A stretch of DNA of 64,000 nucleotides, from assembly GCA_016716185.1 (NCBI GenBank), contig JADJWV010000002.1, positions 720,501 to 784,500 on the forward strand, written 5' to 3'. Below are positions 16,595-26,519 of this stretch, one piece after another (positions within the stretch are counted from its first letter, which is position 1; each line of letters begins with the position of its first letter). This stretch comes from Saprospiraceae bacterium (GTDB lineage: Bacteria; Bacteroidota; Bacteroidia; Chitinophagales; Saprospiraceae). A program made the position numbers and the translations under genes. The notes beneath the pieces are model-generated. The model did no database searches, had not been told where the DNA came from, and worked only from the letters and a program-made list of their open reading frames with translations.

Positions 16595-19519
16595 ATGAAA
16601 TCAGTGTTAATGAAATTCTTAATGTTTATTTTTCTTTTTTGCTCTGTACATCTGGAAGCCCAGAATGGGGTATTAAGTGGAACGATTACCGATAAATCCA
16701 CAGGCGAAACAGTAATTGGCGCTACCGTGGTAATCAACAAAGCCGGGCAACAAGTCACCGGAACAACAACAGATTTTGATGGCAAGTATCATATAAACCT
16801 TGCACCTGGTGTTTACGAAGTTGTGGTGAGCTATCTTTCTTATGGTAAACAAACCATAACAGATTTGGAAATAATAAAAGGCAAAACAAATTTGTTGGAT
16901 ATTGCGCTTGAGGAAGAAACTGCCAAGTTAATGGAAGTTGTCGTTACTGCAGAAGTGGTAAAAAACACGGAAGCAGCATTGATCTCTTTACAAAGAAAAG
17001 CTTTTTCAATTCAGGATGGCGTGTCTTCCCAGCAAATAAACCGCACCGGAAGTTCCAATGCAGCTGATGCCATGAGACAATCAACAGGTGCTGTCATCGA
17101 AAGCGGTAAGTTCATTGTAATGCGTGGGCTCGGCGACCGATATTCATTATCGCAGTTAAATGGAATTACATTACCCAGCACAGACCCCTATCGCAACAGC
17201 ACCAGTCTTGATTTGATCCCTGCTCAGATGATCGATAACATTGTAACGATTAAGACATTTACACCTGATTTACCAGGTAACTTTTCAGGAGGTTTGATCA
17301 ATATCAATACTAAAACAATTCCAGAAAATTTCAATATGGCTTTTTCGGTGAGCACAGAATACAATACTCAATCATCATTTATTGATGATTTTATTGCTCA
17401 TCCAACAACAGGGAAAACAGATTGGCTTGGATTTGAGGATGGAACCAGAGATCAACCGGAAATTCTGTTAGATCCCAATATTCGCAACCAATTGTCTTCA
17501 AGTACTTACCTTCAGGCCAGAGATCCTAACCCTGCAAAAGATGGTATTCGTTCTGTTTTTGATCAGACCTCAAAAGCATTGAGCAATGAATTTGTACCTG
17601 TTTCTGATAAAACGAAGCAAAACCTTGGATTTAATTTTTCTTTAGGTGACCGGTTAAAGTTTTTTGGCAAAGATCTGGGTTATACCCTTGCTTTGAATTA
17701 TTCCTCCAATTATAGTCATTACGAAGGTGGTGAAGTGGCCACTTATGTCAATAACAGCACTGACAAGTTATTTCCATATCAGTCGTTGTTAGAAAATAAA
17801 AGTGTATATAATCCGGCAGTTGGAGGATTGTTTAACCTTGCTTTAAAGTTTTCTGAAAATCATGCGTTAAACGGAAATATTATTTTCAATAATGATGCTG
17901 AAATTATTGGACGCCAACAATCTGGTGAGTATCTGGGACAGGTATCCAATAGTTTTGCAGAATTCAATACCAATTCTCTGGAATTCATTCAACGCCAGGT
18001 AAAAACTTTTCAACTGGGAGGAAAGCATGTTTTTCCAAATTTAGGAAATGCAACTATGGATTGGACAGCAGGTACTTCAACTGCTTTTCAAAAGGAACCG
18101 GATCTTCGGTATTTTGCGTACACCGTTGTTGAAGAAAATGAAATTAAAGAATATTATATTAATAATGCCGAAATAGCTTATCCATATCATTTCTTCAGAA
18201 ATCTCGAAGATGAACTTTCTCAAGCTAAAATTGACATTTCTATACCCTTTGCTACGGGCGGAAATCCCTCCAGTTCCAATAAAATTAAATTTGGAGGATT
18301 TTTCAGCTCTTCCAATCGCGATTTTGGAGAATACAGGTACCAGTTGAATAATTCAGGACTCCCTTCCGACAGAAGTTTTACTTCTTTTCAAGGTGATTTC
18401 TCTGGTTTTTTTGACAAAAAGAACTTTGGAATTGTCGATACAACATTCGACGGCAATGGAAATGTTCAACGTTATGTGACTGGTCTGCATTACATCAATC
18501 AGATCAACGCAAGAAATTTCTACCAGGGCGATCAAAAAATTGCAGCAGGATATTTGATGGCTGTCTATAATATTAATTCTGCTATCAAACTCATTGGAGG
18601 AGCAAGGGTCGAAACTACAGACCTGACTGTTAAAAGTGAAGAGCCAACAGTACCGGAAGGCAGAATTGACCAAACTGATATTTTATATTCATTGAATGCC
18701 ATTTATTCAATTTCTGAAAGAGCAAACTTTAGAGCTGCTGTTTCACAGACGCTGGCAAGGCCAAATATGAGGGAACTTGCCCCATTTATTCAATTCGATA
18801 CGAAGAATGGATTTTTTCATGTGGGGAATCCCGACCTTAAGCGGTCGTTGATTCGCAATTACGATTTGAGATATGAGTTTTACCCGAAACCAGGTGAATT
18901 ACTGGCTGTCAGTGGGTTTTACAAAAAGTTTAATGATCCGATCATTCGTCAGTTTAATCCCCGTGCAACCATACCCGAATTGTCTTTTATTAATGTCGAT
19001 GATGCGGAAGTGTATGGCATGGAAATCGAGTTAAGAAAAAGTTTAAATTTTATATCGCCATTTTTTAAGCAGTTTTACTTAAGTGCGAATTTAGCGCTGA
19101 TCCATTCCGAGTATGATATTCCAACTGAGGAAGTCCAAGGATCAAAAAACATTGATCCTACTTATGATGCTGATACAAGGCCTTTTCAAGGGCAGGCTCC
19201 TTATGTAGTCAATGCGATTTTAAGCTATATCAATCCCGATAAAGGTTGGGAATCTTCTCTTGCATTTAATATCAGTGGAAAAAAATTATACAACATCTCT
19301 TTGTTTGCAACGCCGGATGTTTATGAACAACCATTTCCGTTGTTGAATTTTAAAATCTCAAAGAGAATTGCCGATCATTATCAAATTGGATTTACTGCAA
19401 GGAATATTCTGGATACACTGAGTAAAAAGACACAGGACTTCAAAGGCAAAGAATATATGGTAGAGTCGAATAAATTAGGGACGGGACTGAGCCTTAGTTT
19501 ATCTTACTTAATCAAGTAA
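16595..19519 (+). CDS. TonB-dependent outer-membrane receptor with carboxypeptidase-regulatory-like domain
   Basis: The 974-residue protein has a signal peptide ending near LEAQN and an N-terminal carboxypeptidase-regulatory-like beta-sandwich (GTITDKSTGETVIGATVVI). The plug follows (SSNAADAMRQSTGAVIESGKFIVMRGLGDRYSLSQLNG), then a C-terminal 22-strand-barrel-type region with many Tyr/Phe-ended strands. It imports a ligand across the outer membrane using TonB energy. No SusD partner is adjacent; the only neighbour is the T9SS repeat protein upstream. ATG codons at 16595 and 16613 both precede the hydrophobic signal. Confidence 0.9.
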   Translation: MKSVLMKFLMFIFLFCSVHLEAQNGVLSGTITDKSTGETVIGATVVINKAGQQVTGTTTDFDGKYHINLAPGVYEVVVSYLSYGKQTITDLEIIKGKTNLLDIALEEETAKLMEVVVTAEVVKNTEAALISLQRKAFSIQDGVSSQQINRTGSSNAADAMRQSTGAVIESGKFIVMRGLGDRYSLSQLNGITLPSTDPYRNSTSLDLIPAQMIDNIVTIKTFTPDLPGNFSGGLININTKTIPENFNMAFSVSTEYNTQSSFIDDFIAHPTTGKTDWLGFEDGTRDQPEILLDPNIRNQLSSSTYLQARDPNPAKDGIRSVFDQTSKALSNEFVPVSDKTKQNLGFNFSLGDRLKFFGKDLGYTLALNYSSNYSHYEGGEVATYVNNSTDKLFPYQSLLENKSVYNPAVGGLFNLALKFSENHALNGNIIFNNDAEIIGRQQSGEYLGQVSNSFAEFNTNSLEFIQRQVKTFQLGGKHVFPNLGNATMDWTAGTSTAFQKEPDLRYFAYTVVEENEIKEYYINNAEIAYPYHFFRNLEDELSQAKIDISIPFATGGNPSSSNKIKFGGFFSSSNRDFGEYRYQLNNSGLPSDRSFTSFQGDFSGFFDKKNFGIVDTTFDGNGNVQRYVTGLHYINQINARNFYQGDQKIAAGYLMAVYNINSAIKLIGGARVETTDLTVKSEEPTVPEGRIDQTDILYSLNAIYSISERANFRAAVSQTLARPNMRELAPFIQFDTKNGFFHVGNPDLKRSLIRNYDLRYEFYPKPGELLAVSGFYKKFNDPIIRQFNPRATIPELSFINVDDAEVYGMEIELRKSLNFISPFFKQFYLSANLALIHSEYDIPTEEVQGSKNIDPTYDADTRPFQGQAPYVVNAILSYINPDKGWESSLAFNISGKKLYNISLFATPDVYEQPFPLLNFKISKRIADHYQIGFTARNILDTLSKKTQDFKGKEYMVESNKLGTGLSLSLSYLIK

Positions 19520-19526
19520 TAATTTC

Positions 19527-21122
19527 TTACAATACTGAATTCACAGAACCGGAAAGTGATGTTTTTTCACTTTCCGGTTTTTCATTTTCAAAATACGATC
19601 TGAATTCATCAGTTATCTGATCCAATTCTACCAAAACCAAGGCATCCAGTACATTTTGAAATTTAGGATCCCTGTTGAATGCCAGGACTTTAGCATTTTG
19701 TTTGAGGTAATGGCGAAGCAAGACAGGAATTTTTAAAGAGTCTACCTGAATTTCTGAAATCAATTTGTCAAATTTATGCAGATCGTTTTCAAAATTCCGG
19801 ATAATAATTTGTGTAGATACCGACTTCTTAAAGAATCTGTAAGGTTTTTTGGGTTTAAAATATTTGGTATAAATGGGATGTGCATAGTATTTGGTGAGGT
19901 AGTCCATGATCAATAAACGGCTGATTTTAGAATAATCCTTGCTAATACTGACCGGACCTATCAAATATTTACATTTCTGTTCAAGATGAATATACTTATA
20001 GATTGCTTTCCAGAGATACAATAGCAATAAATTTGACTTTTGTTCCTCTTTAATGATAAATGATCTTCCTAATTCAATGCATTGAAGAAGCATTTTATCC
20101 ATTTCAGGCTTTATTTTAAACAGGCTTGAAATATATAAACCTTTTCTGCCGAGCAGGGGTATAATGTTGTATCCTTCGCCAATACGATATGCTCCAAGCA
20201 AGCGTTGTTTAACAGGATTCCACGCAAAGAGATGTTTATAAAATGGATCGAATTTATCAAGGTCGACTTCTTTGCCGGAGCCTTCATTGTGGAGTCTGTA
20301 AGTTATTTCTCTGAGCCTTCCAATTTCAGTCAATGCATTGGGGATTTCTTTAAAGCTAGCAATGTAAATTTCTATATCTTGATTGGCAAGAAGCAAGGCT
20401 TCTTTCGGTAAGTTACTTATTTCTTGCTGAACGATATTGGGATCAACAGGATCTACTATTTTCTCTTTATGTTCTTTGCTTTCAATCCAGTTTAACAACA
20501 ATTTGGTCAATGTTTCCTTGTGATCGCTTTCGAGTATATTAAACCTGGATCTGATGTATTTCCTCATCACAGACATGGAGTGCATGTGGTTTAAGTCTTT
20601 TGGAAGAAAGCTATGGCTGGTTCGTATACCGATGGTGGGTTCAAAATTTTTATTTCGATTATTTCCTGATTTTATGGTTTGCTTTAAACTTGTCTCGATG
20701 ATCCCATCAGGCGTCAACTTCACTAAGAAAAGAGGATAACCTGAACTTTTAATTTTTCTGAACAGACCGTTTTCAATTTGATTCATGACCCCGACTTTTC
20801 TCCAGTTTCTGGGATGGATCGGTATACCATATTCCAATACAAAGAGGTGAATGGTTTTTTTGGCATCATGGTTAAACACCGAAAGTTTCCATTCTATCCA
20901 ATCTTCTTTTTTATTAGAAATGAGAACCGGATTCTGGCCATGGGATTCGTGATGTATGATTTGTCGATCTGGAAAATGGCTCACAAGGAATTGTTCAATA
21001 AATGGTTGGATGTATGAAGGATTTGGAGTCTGAACTAAGATGTTGATATGGGCAATAGACGTATTTAATCTCTTTTTATCCTGATCATTTATTTTAAATT
21101 CATGCCGGGCTTTCATATTCAT
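19527..21122 (-). CDS. OlsB/GNAT-like N-acyltransferase with long N-terminal extension
   Basis: Of 531 residues, the second half (about 250-500) resembles the OlsB/GlsB 'putative hemolysin' acyltransferases. Landmarks are LREITYRLHNEGSGKEVDLDKFDPFYKHLFAW, then LLGAYRIG, LELGRSFI-type (CIELGRSFIIKEEQ) and GPVSISKDY. These enzymes transfer an acyl chain to the amino group of ornithine or glycine in membrane lipid synthesis. The first ~240 residues are basic and not recognised; they are not a clear PlsC-type domain. The start could be 21122 or 21116 (ATG two codons later). The gene is single, converging on the TonB receptor. Confidence 0.6.
   Translation of the reverse strand: MNMKARHEFKINDQDKKRLNTSIAHINILVQTPNPSYIQPFIEQFLVSHFPDRQIIHHESHGQNPVLISNKKEDWIEWKLSVFNHDAKKTIHLFVLEYGIPIHPRNWRKVGVMNQIENGLFRKIKSSGYPLFLVKLTPDGIIETSLKQTIKSGNNRNKNFEPTIGIRTSHSFLPKDLNHMHSMSVMRKYIRSRFNILESDHKETLTKLLLNWIESKEHKEKIVDPVDPNIVQQEISNLPKEALLLANQDIEIYIASFKEIPNALTEIGRLREITYRLHNEGSGKEVDLDKFDPFYKHLFAWNPVKQRLLGAYRIGEGYNIIPLLGRKGLYISSLFKIKPEMDKMLLQCIELGRSFIIKEEQKSNLLLLYLWKAIYKYIHLEQKCKYLIGPVSISKDYSKISRLLIMDYLTKYYAHPIYTKYFKPKKPYRFFKKSVSTQIIIRNFENDLHKFDKLISEIQVDSLKIPVLLRHYLKQNAKVLAFNRDPKFQNVLDALVLVELDQITDEFRSYFENEKPESEKTSLSGSVNSVL
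19547..19583 (+). terminator. Terminator hairpin of the TonB receptor gene
   Basis: AACCGGAAAGTGA and TCACTTTCCGGTT form a near-perfect stem followed by four T residues. It falls inside the 3' end of the convergent acyltransferase-like gene, whose last codons it also encodes. Confidence 0.65.
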
Positions 21123-21262
21123 AAATATATATAATAAAATTAATGATCATTTTCTTATTAATATTTACAATATTAAAAGTTCACATTTATTTAATCTGGA
21201 AATAAAGATTTCAGAATTTTAATTACACAAATTCTTCATATACACATTTAATAAAAACGTAA

Positions 21263-21284
21263 TATGTAAATACTTATTTACATA
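21263..21284. promoter_or_regulatory. Inverted repeat, possible operator
   Basis: TATGTAAA and TTTACATA form perfect 8-bp arms separated by 6 bp, in the AT-rich divergent region between the acyltransferase-like gene and the phosphodiesterase gene. Its role as a protein-binding site is inference. Confidence 0.3.
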
Positions 21285-21405
21285 GGATGGACTTCTAATT
21301 TTGTGAAGCCACTTGAGAAGAACTAACACTTGTTCTTATTAGGATTTATCCATAGTATAAGAATGCTTAAATCTTTTAATCATTAATCCATTTAAACTGA
21401 ATTCC

Positions 21406-22425
21406 ATGATTTTTAGAAAAATTATGATTGCATCAATCATTCTGGTAGTTGCAATATCATTATCTGCGGGCCATAGGAAAGTTTTATTAATTGGTATTGA
21501 TGGAGTGCGTGCAGATGCTTTGGAAAGAGCAAAAACACCAACTATCGATTGGATCTATAGGAATGGTTTCGGGACCATGGATTCATGGCACCAGGACATA
21601 ACCATATCCGGCCCTTCATGGAGTAGTATACTTTGTGGAGTTTATCACGACAAACATGGAGTGAAGGATAATAAATTTGAAAATAAACAATATCACAGAT
21701 TTCCCATGCTTCCAATAATTGCAAAGTCCTACATGCCGGAACTAAAATTTGGTATGTATATGGAATGGAATAAATTAATCAAACATTCCACTTGCCAGAA
21801 ATGGGATCAGGTAATCAAGGGTTCTATTGCCGGTACCAGCGAGACAGCTTCTCGTTCAGCGGAATGGTTAAAGAACAGTGATCTCGATTTTTATTTTGTT
21901 TATTTTGGTGCAGCTGATTATGTGGGACACATTTCCGGATTTACAAGACATAACCCTTTTTACAGATGGACACTTGAATCCATAGACGATGGAGTTAACG
22001 AGCTTATCAAAAGTCTGGCACATAGGCCAAATTACCATGAAGAAGATTGGCTTATCCTGCTTACTACTGATCATGGGGGGACATTGTTGACTCACGGTGG
22101 CTTAAGCGCAGCTGAAAGACAAGTATTTTGGTTGGCTTATTCAGACCGAATTCAAAAGCAATCGTTGTGTGGTATCGATTGTGGAAATAAAAATGATTGG
22201 GCGAATCCAATGAACAAGTCACTTAAACATCATGTGCCGGTTCAGCCTGACATAGCAGTAACGGCATTGCACCATCTGCTATATAACACCATTTGTCGGA
22301 CAGACGAATTAAATTGCTGGAGTCTGGATGGCGTTTCCTGGTTGGATCAAATGGGCATGTGTAATGACAGGCAACGGCCTATTGAATTTGCATATCATTG
22401 TGACCATTTGGAAGAATGCTTTTAA
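21406..22425 (+). CDS. Secreted alkaline-phosphatase-superfamily phosphodiesterase
   Basis: The 339-residue protein begins with a signal peptide (about residues 1-22) followed by the metal-binding LLIGIDGVRADAL. The nucleophile region is ITISGPSWSSILCGVYHDKHGV, where a Ser/Thr is expected to be the nucleophile, and a second metal site is LLTTDHGGTLLTHGG. This is the type I phosphodiesterase/nucleotide pyrophosphatase fold, acting in the periplasm or outside. Several cysteines lie near the C-terminus. It is 28 bp before the metallophosphatase gene, suggesting an operon. The substrate is unknown. Confidence 0.75.
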   Translation: MIFRKIMIASIILVVAISLSAGHRKVLLIGIDGVRADALERAKTPTIDWIYRNGFGTMDSWHQDITISGPSWSSILCGVYHDKHGVKDNKFENKQYHRFPMLPIIAKSYMPELKFGMYMEWNKLIKHSTCQKWDQVIKGSIAGTSETASRSAEWLKNSDLDFYFVYFGAADYVGHISGFTRHNPFYRWTLESIDDGVNELIKSLAHRPNYHEEDWLILLTTDHGGTLLTHGGLSAAERQVFWLAYSDRIQKQSLCGIDCGNKNDWANPMNKSLKHHVPVQPDIAVTALHHLLYNTICRTDELNCWSLDGVSWLDQMGMCNDRQRPIEFAYHCDHLEECF

Positions 22426-22453
22426 TTACTCATTTTAGATTGGCAGGAATATT

Positions 22454-23290
22454 ATGGAGCGAGCATTAAAGTTGGCAATAATTTCAGATGTTCATCTTGG
22501 TACGTTTGGATGCCATGCCAAAGAATTACTAATTTATCTTAAATCTATAAAACCTGAAATTTTGATTCTGAATGGTGACTTTATTGATGGTTGGCAGTTT
22601 CGCAGAAGTTATTTTCCAACTGAGCATATTCAGGTTATTTATGAAATAATGCGTAAAGCTATGGATGGAACGCGGGTATATTATTTGGCAGGAAATCACG
22701 ATGAATTTATACGGAAATTTGTTCCATTTTTTTCAGGTAATATTTATTTCAGGGATCAATTGGAATTAGAATTCAATGGCAACCGCTATTTATTTTTTCA
22801 TGGTGATGTTTTTGATTTTTCTATTCAATTGTCTCCATTTATAGCCAAACTTGGTGGGATTGGATATGACCATTTAATCAGATTGAATACTTATATTAAT
22901 AAAATACGAAGCCGGTTTGGATTTCAAAGAATATCATTCGCACACCTGGTTAAGTATAAATTGAAAAAAGCCATCAGGTATATCCAATCTTTTGAAGAAG
23001 AAGCAATCCAGTTTGCAAGGCAAAGGAAAGTTGATTTCGTCGTTTGCGGACATATACATATTCCATGTATCCGAGAAATCGTTTCTGAGCAGGCGACCAT
23101 AACATATATGAATTCAGGAGATTGGATTGAAAATCTCACGGTATTGGAATATTGCAATTCAAAATGGTCGATCGTTCGATATGACGAGATGGAATTCCAT
23201 AGTAATAAAGTTCAAAAAGTAAAAAAGGAAGCACTTTCGGAAGTTTACAGCGAAATAATGAAAAGCCCGATGCCCGATTTTGGTATATGA
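22454..23290 (+). CDS. Calcineurin-like metallophosphatase (LpxH/YbbF-like)
   Basis: The 278-residue cytoplasmic enzyme carries the dimetal phosphoesterase motifs ISDVHLG (about residues 10-16), LNGDFIDGW, LAGNHDEF, FHGD and VCGHIHIP. The pattern, including WQFRR and the long helical insert, is that of UDP-2,3-diacylglucosamine diphosphatase-like proteins, which act on lipid A precursors in Gram-negative bacteria. In Bacteroidota several paralogues exist, so a lipid A role is likely but not assured. Its phosphodiesterase neighbour suggests shared work on a phosphorylated lipid or glycan. Confidence 0.7.
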   Translation: MERALKLAIISDVHLGTFGCHAKELLIYLKSIKPEILILNGDFIDGWQFRRSYFPTEHIQVIYEIMRKAMDGTRVYYLAGNHDEFIRKFVPFFSGNIYFRDQLELEFNGNRYLFFHGDVFDFSIQLSPFIAKLGGIGYDHLIRLNTYINKIRSRFGFQRISFAHLVKYKLKKAIRYIQSFEEEAIQFARQRKVDFVVCGHIHIPCIREIVSEQATITYMNSGDWIENLTVLEYCNSKWSIVRYDEMEFHSNKVQKVKKEALSEVYSEIMKSPMPDFGI

Positions 23291-23328
23291 AAGTTAAGTA
23301 ATCTATAAATTAGATTTTCCGGGTTTTA

Positions 23329-23634
23329 TCAATTGTTTTCGATAAGTTCAACCTGTTCTTTATCTAAATTGACTTTGTAACCTACCCCTTTTATTGACTT
23401 TATAACAGTCTTATCAATTTTTTTTCTAAGTTGGACAATATGAACATCCACCGTCCTGTCCATAAGTTTGGGTTCTTCTCCCCAGATTTTACGAAACAAC
23501 TGTTCTCTGGTAAAAACCCTGCCGGGTTCGAGACACATTTGCCAAAGGATCTGGAATTCTCTTCGTGTAAGATCTTTAATTTTAAATTCATCTTTCACGA
23601 CAAGATGTCTGCTGCTGTCTACGATTAATTTCAT
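23329..23634 (-). CDS. Stand-alone OmpR/PhoB-type winged-helix DNA-binding protein
   Basis: The 101-residue protein is just the effector domain of an OmpR-type regulator: LTRREFQILWQMCLEPGRVFTREQLFRKIWG and RTVDVHIVQLRKKID, ending in SIKGVGYKV. There is no receiver domain; upstream sequence in this frame hits stop codons within about 20 codons. It may be a functional orphan regulator or the remnant of a truncated response regulator. No kinase gene is nearby. Confidence 0.65.
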   Translation of the reverse strand: MKLIVDSSRHLVVKDEFKIKDLTRREFQILWQMCLEPGRVFTREQLFRKIWGEEPKLMDRTVDVHIVQLRKKIDKTVIKSIKGVGYKVNLDKEQVELIENN

Positions 23635-24264
23635 AAAAGATGAAATATGAGTGTCTTCCTGGTATAATCCCGGACAAATTTATCAGAACATCTACAGCAA
23701 TTTGTAAGATACAGGTTATGGAATTATTAAATAATTAGCCAGGAAATATGGATGAATCCAGTCGTTTTCTCAGGGTAAACCCTGATTTTTTGAAGATCTT
23801 TGCTCCCATTTTTTGTATATTCAGAAGTTTTTCGGAACATTGTAGTTCAAGATGACCGGGGTAGTTACAGATTACCTTGTGCCAATCCAAACAGGCCAGT
23901 CATTTATCAGTATTCAGATCAGTAGTTTTCAAAAAGTAAGCTTACTTCTTATTGCTGCATGTAAAAGCTATGTTCATTCATGATAAGTCTGAATATTAAC
24001 ATCACTGGAGTATAGATATCATTTGTACAAATTCGCTCCAAACGATTTTGGAAGTAATCTTAAGTTTTCTATTAGGTGTGTCCGCCTCCTGACAACAGGA
24101 TTTGTTCAGGATTTGTCTGGGATCTATATGGTTTATTATGGAACGAGCGAGGATAAACTAGAGTTCGTTTATTTAATTCGATTCATAATAGTCTTGAAAC
24201 CATCATGAAAACTGGCATTTGAACAGGGATTGATAATCTTGCCTTTTTGATGGAGGCGGCATTT
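23635..24264. other. Gene-free region of about 630 bp
   Basis: No convincing ORF or RNA gene is seen in either direction. One hairpin with a T-run lies at 23770-23790. The region may hold decayed coding sequence upstream of the truncated regulator, but no receiver-domain remnant could be recognised. Confidence 0.4.
23770..23790 (+). terminator. Small terminator-like hairpin
   Basis: TCAGGGT-AA-ACCCTGA is followed by TTTTT. No + strand gene ends close by, so it may belong to an unannotated short transcript or be chance. Confidence 0.3.
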
Positions 24265-25161
24265 TTATGAGAAGGATTGGATCGTTGCCATTTCTGCCTT
24301 CAACTTTTCGAAATTCGGAAGCGACATGGGTACGAGTGGCAATCGGAAAATATTTTGGCAAAGACCAAGTGCGGAAGCTGCCGCTTTAATGCCTACCGGA
24401 TTTCCTTCTACATACAACCATTTATGAAGATCGAACAGATTGTTATTAATTTTAGCAGCAAGCTGAAAATTATTTTGCAGTGCTGAACGGATCAATTCTG
24501 AAAATTGCTTTGGATACGCATTTGCAATAACAGAGATGACACCGTCTCCTCCGATGCCAATTAATGCAAGGGCAAGCGGATCGTCACCGGAAAGAACCAT
24601 AAAATTTTGTGGCCGGTCTTTAAGAATTTTTGTGGCCTGTGTCAGATCTCCGGATGCTTCTTTGACTGCGATAAATTTATCAGATGCATGAGCGAGCCTC
24701 AAACAAGTTTCCGGTAGGATATTGGAAGCTGTCCTTCCAGGTACGTTATAAATGATGATGGGCAATGGAGACACCCCGCTCAATTTCATGTAATGTTGAA
24801 ATATGCCTTCCTGCGATGGTTTGTTGTAGGCAGGGCTGCTTGACAGGATTGCAACTATTCCAGAAGTATCGAGATTTTCAAGTTCTCTACAAACTTCTGC
24901 AGTGTTATTACCTCCAATTCCCGCAACTACTGGAACTTTTCCTTCAGCCTGCTTCGCCGTGAAGGCCATGACAGCATAACGTTCTACCTGACTCAGGGTT
25001 ACAGCTTCACCTGTCGTTCCCATGGAAACTAAGTATTCCACACCCCCCGATATACAATGGTGGATAATTCTGGATAATGAATCGTAATCAATTTGGCCTG
25101 TGGGAAGGAAAGGGGTAATGAGTGCAACTCCTGTGCCTCGCAGAAAATTAAAATGATTCAT
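24265..25161 (-). CDS. dapA: 4-hydroxy-tetrahydrodipicolinate synthase
   Basis: The 298-residue aldolase catalyses condensation of pyruvate with aspartate semialdehyde, the first step of the diaminopimelate/lysine branch. It shows GTGVALITPF (N-terminus), GTTGEA, the catalytic Tyr in IIYNVPGRT and the Schiff-base Lys in FIAVKEASGD, then LSGDDPLAL. The ATG at 25161 gives the usual family length (about 290-300). An upstream in-frame start would overlap the accA end. It lies 10 bp after accA on the same strand, a probable two-gene operon. Confidence 0.92.
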   Translation of the reverse strand: MNHFNFLRGTGVALITPFLPTGQIDYDSLSRIIHHCISGGVEYLVSMGTTGEAVTLSQVERYAVMAFTAKQAEGKVPVVAGIGGNNTAEVCRELENLDTSGIVAILSSSPAYNKPSQEGIFQHYMKLSGVSPLPIIIYNVPGRTASNILPETCLRLAHASDKFIAVKEASGDLTQATKILKDRPQNFMVLSGDDPLALALIGIGGDGVISVIANAYPKQFSELIRSALQNNFQLAAKINNNLFDLHKWLYVEGNPVGIKAAASALGLCQNIFRLPLVPMSLPNFEKLKAEMATIQSFS

Positions 25162-25171
25162 GAGTCGTAAT

Positions 25172-26128
25172 TTATTGGCTAACGGGAACTTCCACAAAGC
25201 GTCCCATCTTGCTGTATTTTTCAATGCGCATTTGAATGAGCTCTTCTTTAGGAATTTCGTTTAATTCAGTAAGTTGTGATTTGATATGTTTTTTGAGGTT
25301 TTTTGCCATGGCTTCATGGTCGGAATGTGCGCCACCAAGAGGCTCTTTGACAATGCCATCGATCAATCCAAATGACTCCATATGATCGGCAGTGAGTTTT
25401 AATGCTTCAGCAGCCTGTTCTTTAAAATTCCAGCTGCGCCATAAAATAGAAGAACAGGACTCAGGTGAAATGACAGAATACCAGGTATTTTCAAGCATGA
25501 AAACCCGATCGCCAACACCGATCCCCAGTGCGCCACCGGAAGCCCCTTCTCCAATAATATAGCAAAGTATAGGGACTTCAAGCTTTGCCATTTCAAATAA
25601 ATTGCGTGCAATGGCTTCGGCCTGTCCTCTTTCTTCCGCTTCAATTCCCGGATAAGCACCCGGAGTATCGATGAATGCGATTACAGGCAGATTGAATTTT
25701 TCAGCAAGCTTCATCAGGCGTAAAGCTTTTCGGTAACCTTCCGGATTTGCCATACCAAAATTGCGGTATTGTCTGAGTTTGGTTGTATTTCCTTTCTGGT
25801 GTCCGATGATCACGACTTCGGTCTGATCAATTTTTGCCAAGCCACCTACAATGGCTTTATCATCTTTGACGCATCGGTCGCCATGCAATTCGATGAATTT
25901 TTTTGTAATAAGTTTTATGTAATCCAGCGTATAAGGCCGATTGGGATGCCTTGATAAAGATACCTTTTGCCATCCTGTCAGATTGCTGTATATCTGTTTT
26001 CTGGTTTCTTTTATTTTTTCTTCGAGTTCCGCTATTTTTTCCGACATGTCGATCTTGCTGTCTTCAGCAATTTTCTGCAATTTGGAAAGCTGATCGTATA
26101 GGTTTTCCAGCGGTTTTTCAAAATCCAT
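25172..26128 (-). CDS. accA: Acetyl-CoA carboxylase carboxyltransferase subunit alpha
   Basis: The 318-residue protein matches AccA over its full length. It has an N-terminal coiled coil (ENLYDQLSKLQKIAE), then RHPNRPYTLDYI, GDRCVKDDKAIVGGLA, FIDTPGAYPGIEAEERGQAEAIA and GEGASGGALGIGVGDRVFMLENTWYSVISPE. With AccD it forms the carboxyltransferase that makes malonyl-CoA for fatty acid synthesis in the cytoplasm. The ATG at 26128 is preferred to one three codons upstream. dapA follows closely, linking fatty acid and cell-wall precursor synthesis. Confidence 0.95.
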   Translation of the reverse strand: MDFEKPLENLYDQLSKLQKIAEDSKIDMSEKIAELEEKIKETRKQIYSNLTGWQKVSLSRHPNRPYTLDYIKLITKKFIELHGDRCVKDDKAIVGGLAKIDQTEVVIIGHQKGNTTKLRQYRNFGMANPEGYRKALRLMKLAEKFNLPVIAFIDTPGAYPGIEAEERGQAEAIARNLFEMAKLEVPILCYIIGEGASGGALGIGVGDRVFMLENTWYSVISPESCSSILWRSWNFKEQAAEALKLTADHMESFGLIDGIVKEPLGGAHSDHEAMAKNLKKHIKSQLTELNEIPKEELIQMRIEKYSKMGRFVEVPVSQ

Positions 26129-26519
26129 GAAGATCATAGCCCGAATTTAAGTGGTAGGATAAATCAAAACAAATGAATCCGGGGGCAATTTAATGGAAAG
26201 CAGGTTATTTTAATTAAATTTCATACATGCAACAAAAAATAATGTATATATAATTAATATATAATAAATTAAACATTATATAAAATAATATGTGTAATAA
26301 TAAAAAACTTTTTTGACGACCTTAAAATAAACACGACTTTATTGGGATAGAAGTTTTGAAATACAATTCAGTAATGGGTTCTCGTTTTGGAATTTTAAAA
26401 AAAGTATCATTTTACCAAATGGATCTGTTATCCTTTGAATAAATTTGTAATGAACTGATGAGCTTGGTAGTTCTGTTTATTAACGGATCAAATTCTTTTT
26501 TAAAACTTGTTATCGGAAT
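26129..26519. other. Extremely AT-rich intergenic region
   Basis: Nearly all A/T between 26220 and 26300 (TATATATAATTAATATATAA-type runs). Promoters of accA and of the divergent regulator probably lie here. No gene or clear repeat is seen. Confidence 0.5.
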
